NCBI GenBank assembly: GCA_013151535.1
Contig: JAADIC010000321.1
Span: 1-6,507, forward strand
Direction of reading: 5' to 3'
Origin: Alphaproteobacteria bacterium
GTDB taxonomy: Bacteria; Pseudomonadota; Alphaproteobacteria; Rhodobacterales; Rhodobacteraceae
DNA: 6,507 bases
In this document: positions 5,818 to 6,507 of the stretch, piece by piece
Position numbering within the stretch: position 1 is the first letter of the stretch
How the letters are laid out: the number at the start of each line of letters is the position of its first letter
Made by a program: the position numbers and the translations under genes
Notes under the pieces: model-generated
The model's database searches: none
What the model was told of the DNA's origin: nothing
The model's input: only the letters and a program-made list of their open reading frames with translations

Positions 5818-6507
5818 TCAAACCTTCACCCGCTCGGATTTTGGATCATACATCGGCCGCAAAGACACCCGCGCCTTCACCCTAACCCCGGCCACATCAA
5901 TCTCGTAATCCGAGGCCAGAACCTCATCCACACTCTCGCCCTTACACGGCACATAGCCCATGCCAACCGCCCCGCCCAGCGTATGGCCGTAATTGCCCGA
6001 GGACAGATAGCCGACAATCTCGCCATCCCTGAGAATCGGTTCGTTGTGATACAGCAACGGCTCGGCATCCATCAAAAGAAACTGTAACAAACGGGCATCC
6101 AGCCCGTTTTCCTTCTTGCGCAGAACCGCGTCGCGGCCAATGAAATCGGGCTTGGAGGTCTTGACGGCAAAGCCCAACCCGGCCTCAAGCACATGATCTT
6201 CGCAGGTGATATCATGGCCAAAATGCCGGAAACCCTTTTCGATCCGGCAGCTATCCATCATATGCATGCCGCACAGCTTCAGACCAAAATCCTGCCCGGC
6301 CTCGAGCAAAACCTCAAACACATGGCCGCACATATCGCTGGAAACATATACTTCCCAGCCCAATTCCCCCACATAGGAAACCCGATGCACCCGCGCCAGC
6401 CCCATGCCAATCTCGATCTCCTGCGCCGTACCAAACGGATTGACCGCATTGGAAAAATCCGCTGGCGACACCGCTTGCAGCAGCGCCCGTGCATTCGGCC
6501 CCATCAC
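5818..6507 (-). CDS. GcvT-domain oxidoreductase (dimethylglycine/sarcosine dehydrogenase-like), C-terminal part
   Basis: The frame is open to the right edge, so only the last 230 residues or so are present and the true start is outside. The visible part is the folate-binding aminomethyltransferase (GcvT) half. It contains VMGPNAR at the edge, SYVGELGWEVYV (44-55 of the fragment, including the conserved Gly-Glu of folate-binding GcvT proteins), DSCRIEKGFRHFGHDI (85-100), a glycine-rich SSGNYGHTLGGAVGMGYV (169-186) and the ending LRPMYDPKSERVKV. The HFGHDI segment and the PMYDP ending are typical of fusion proteins of about 800 residues with an N-terminal FAD domain. These proteins demethylate dimethylglycine, sarcosine or related methylamines and pass the C1 unit to tetrahydrofolate. 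A stand-alone glycine cleavage T protein is less likely because of the PMYDP tail. The FAD domain cannot be seen, so the substrate is open. Confidence 0.85.
   Translation of the reverse strand: MMGPNARALLQAVSPADFSNAVNPFGTAQEIEIGMGLARVHRVSYVGELGWEVYVSSDMCGHVFEVLLEAGQDFGLKLCGMHMMDSCRIEKGFRHFGHDITCEDHVLEAGLGFAVKTSKPDFIGRDAVLRKKENGLDARLLQFLLMDAEPLLYHNEPILRDGEIVGYLSSGNYGHTLGGAVGMGYVPCKGESVDEVLASDYEIDVAGVRVKARVSLRPMYDPKSERVKV

Noticed and set aside
5053..6087. A 344-codon open frame on the plus strand opposite the hydrolase, rluA and GcvT genes
   Set aside because: Its translation is low-complexity and rich in Pro, Ala, His and Arg with no recognisable domain. The minus strand over the same stretch encodes clear RluA and GcvT motifs, so it is an antisense shadow of GC-rich genes.
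1..6507. CRISPR array, insertion sequence, tRNA or phage element
   Set aside because: No regularly spaced repeats, transposase-like proteins, terminal inverted repeats or tRNA-like cloverleaf sequences were seen on either strand.

Overview
The window looks like chromosomal DNA from an alphaproteobacterium, most likely of the Rhodobacteraceae/Roseobacter group. The grounds are moderately GC-rich coding sequence, the protein sequence style, an rfbC-rfbB-rfbD-rfbA order beside galU and an exopolysaccharide-type sugar transferase, and a GcvT-domain demethylating oxidoreductase of a kind common in marine roseobacters. The taxonomic call is inference from remembered family patterns, not from a search.

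Layout, left to right: the C-terminal tail of a plus-strand sugar transferase (2-148) converges with galU on the minus strand (152-1075). A 159-nt AT-rich gap with a candidate galU promoter follows, then the four dTDP-L-rhamnose genes on the minus strand, read right to left as rfbC (4016-4582), rfbB (2978-4019), rfbD (2116-2976) and rfbA (1235-2119). Upstream of rfbC, on the same strand, lie an L-2-amino-thiazoline-4-carboxylic acid hydrolase-like gene (4649-5149), rluA (5162-5803), and the 3' part of a large GcvT-domain protein that runs off the right edge (5818-6507). Coding density is very high and no gene-free stretch exceeds 160 nt.

How the genes work together: RfbA activates glucose-1-phosphate to dTDP-glucose, RfbB dehydrates it, RfbC epimerises it and RfbD reduces it to dTDP-L-rhamnose. 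GalU makes UDP-glucose from the same glucose-1-phosphate pool, and the neighbouring sugar transferase probably starts assembly of a surface polysaccharide on a lipid carrier. The three right-hand genes belong to other processes (RNA modification, thiazoline or cysteine-related hydrolysis, one-carbon metabolism) and seem to share only strand and close spacing.

The most notable point is that rfbB as written is frameshifted about 17 codons after its natural start, just after the Rossmann GGAGFIG motif. RfbD also lacks two residues in a conserved loop (in frame). These are either sequence errors or the start of decay of the rhamnose pathway. I found no CRISPR array, mobile element, RNA gene or clearly new system; this is mostly ordinary core and envelope DNA.
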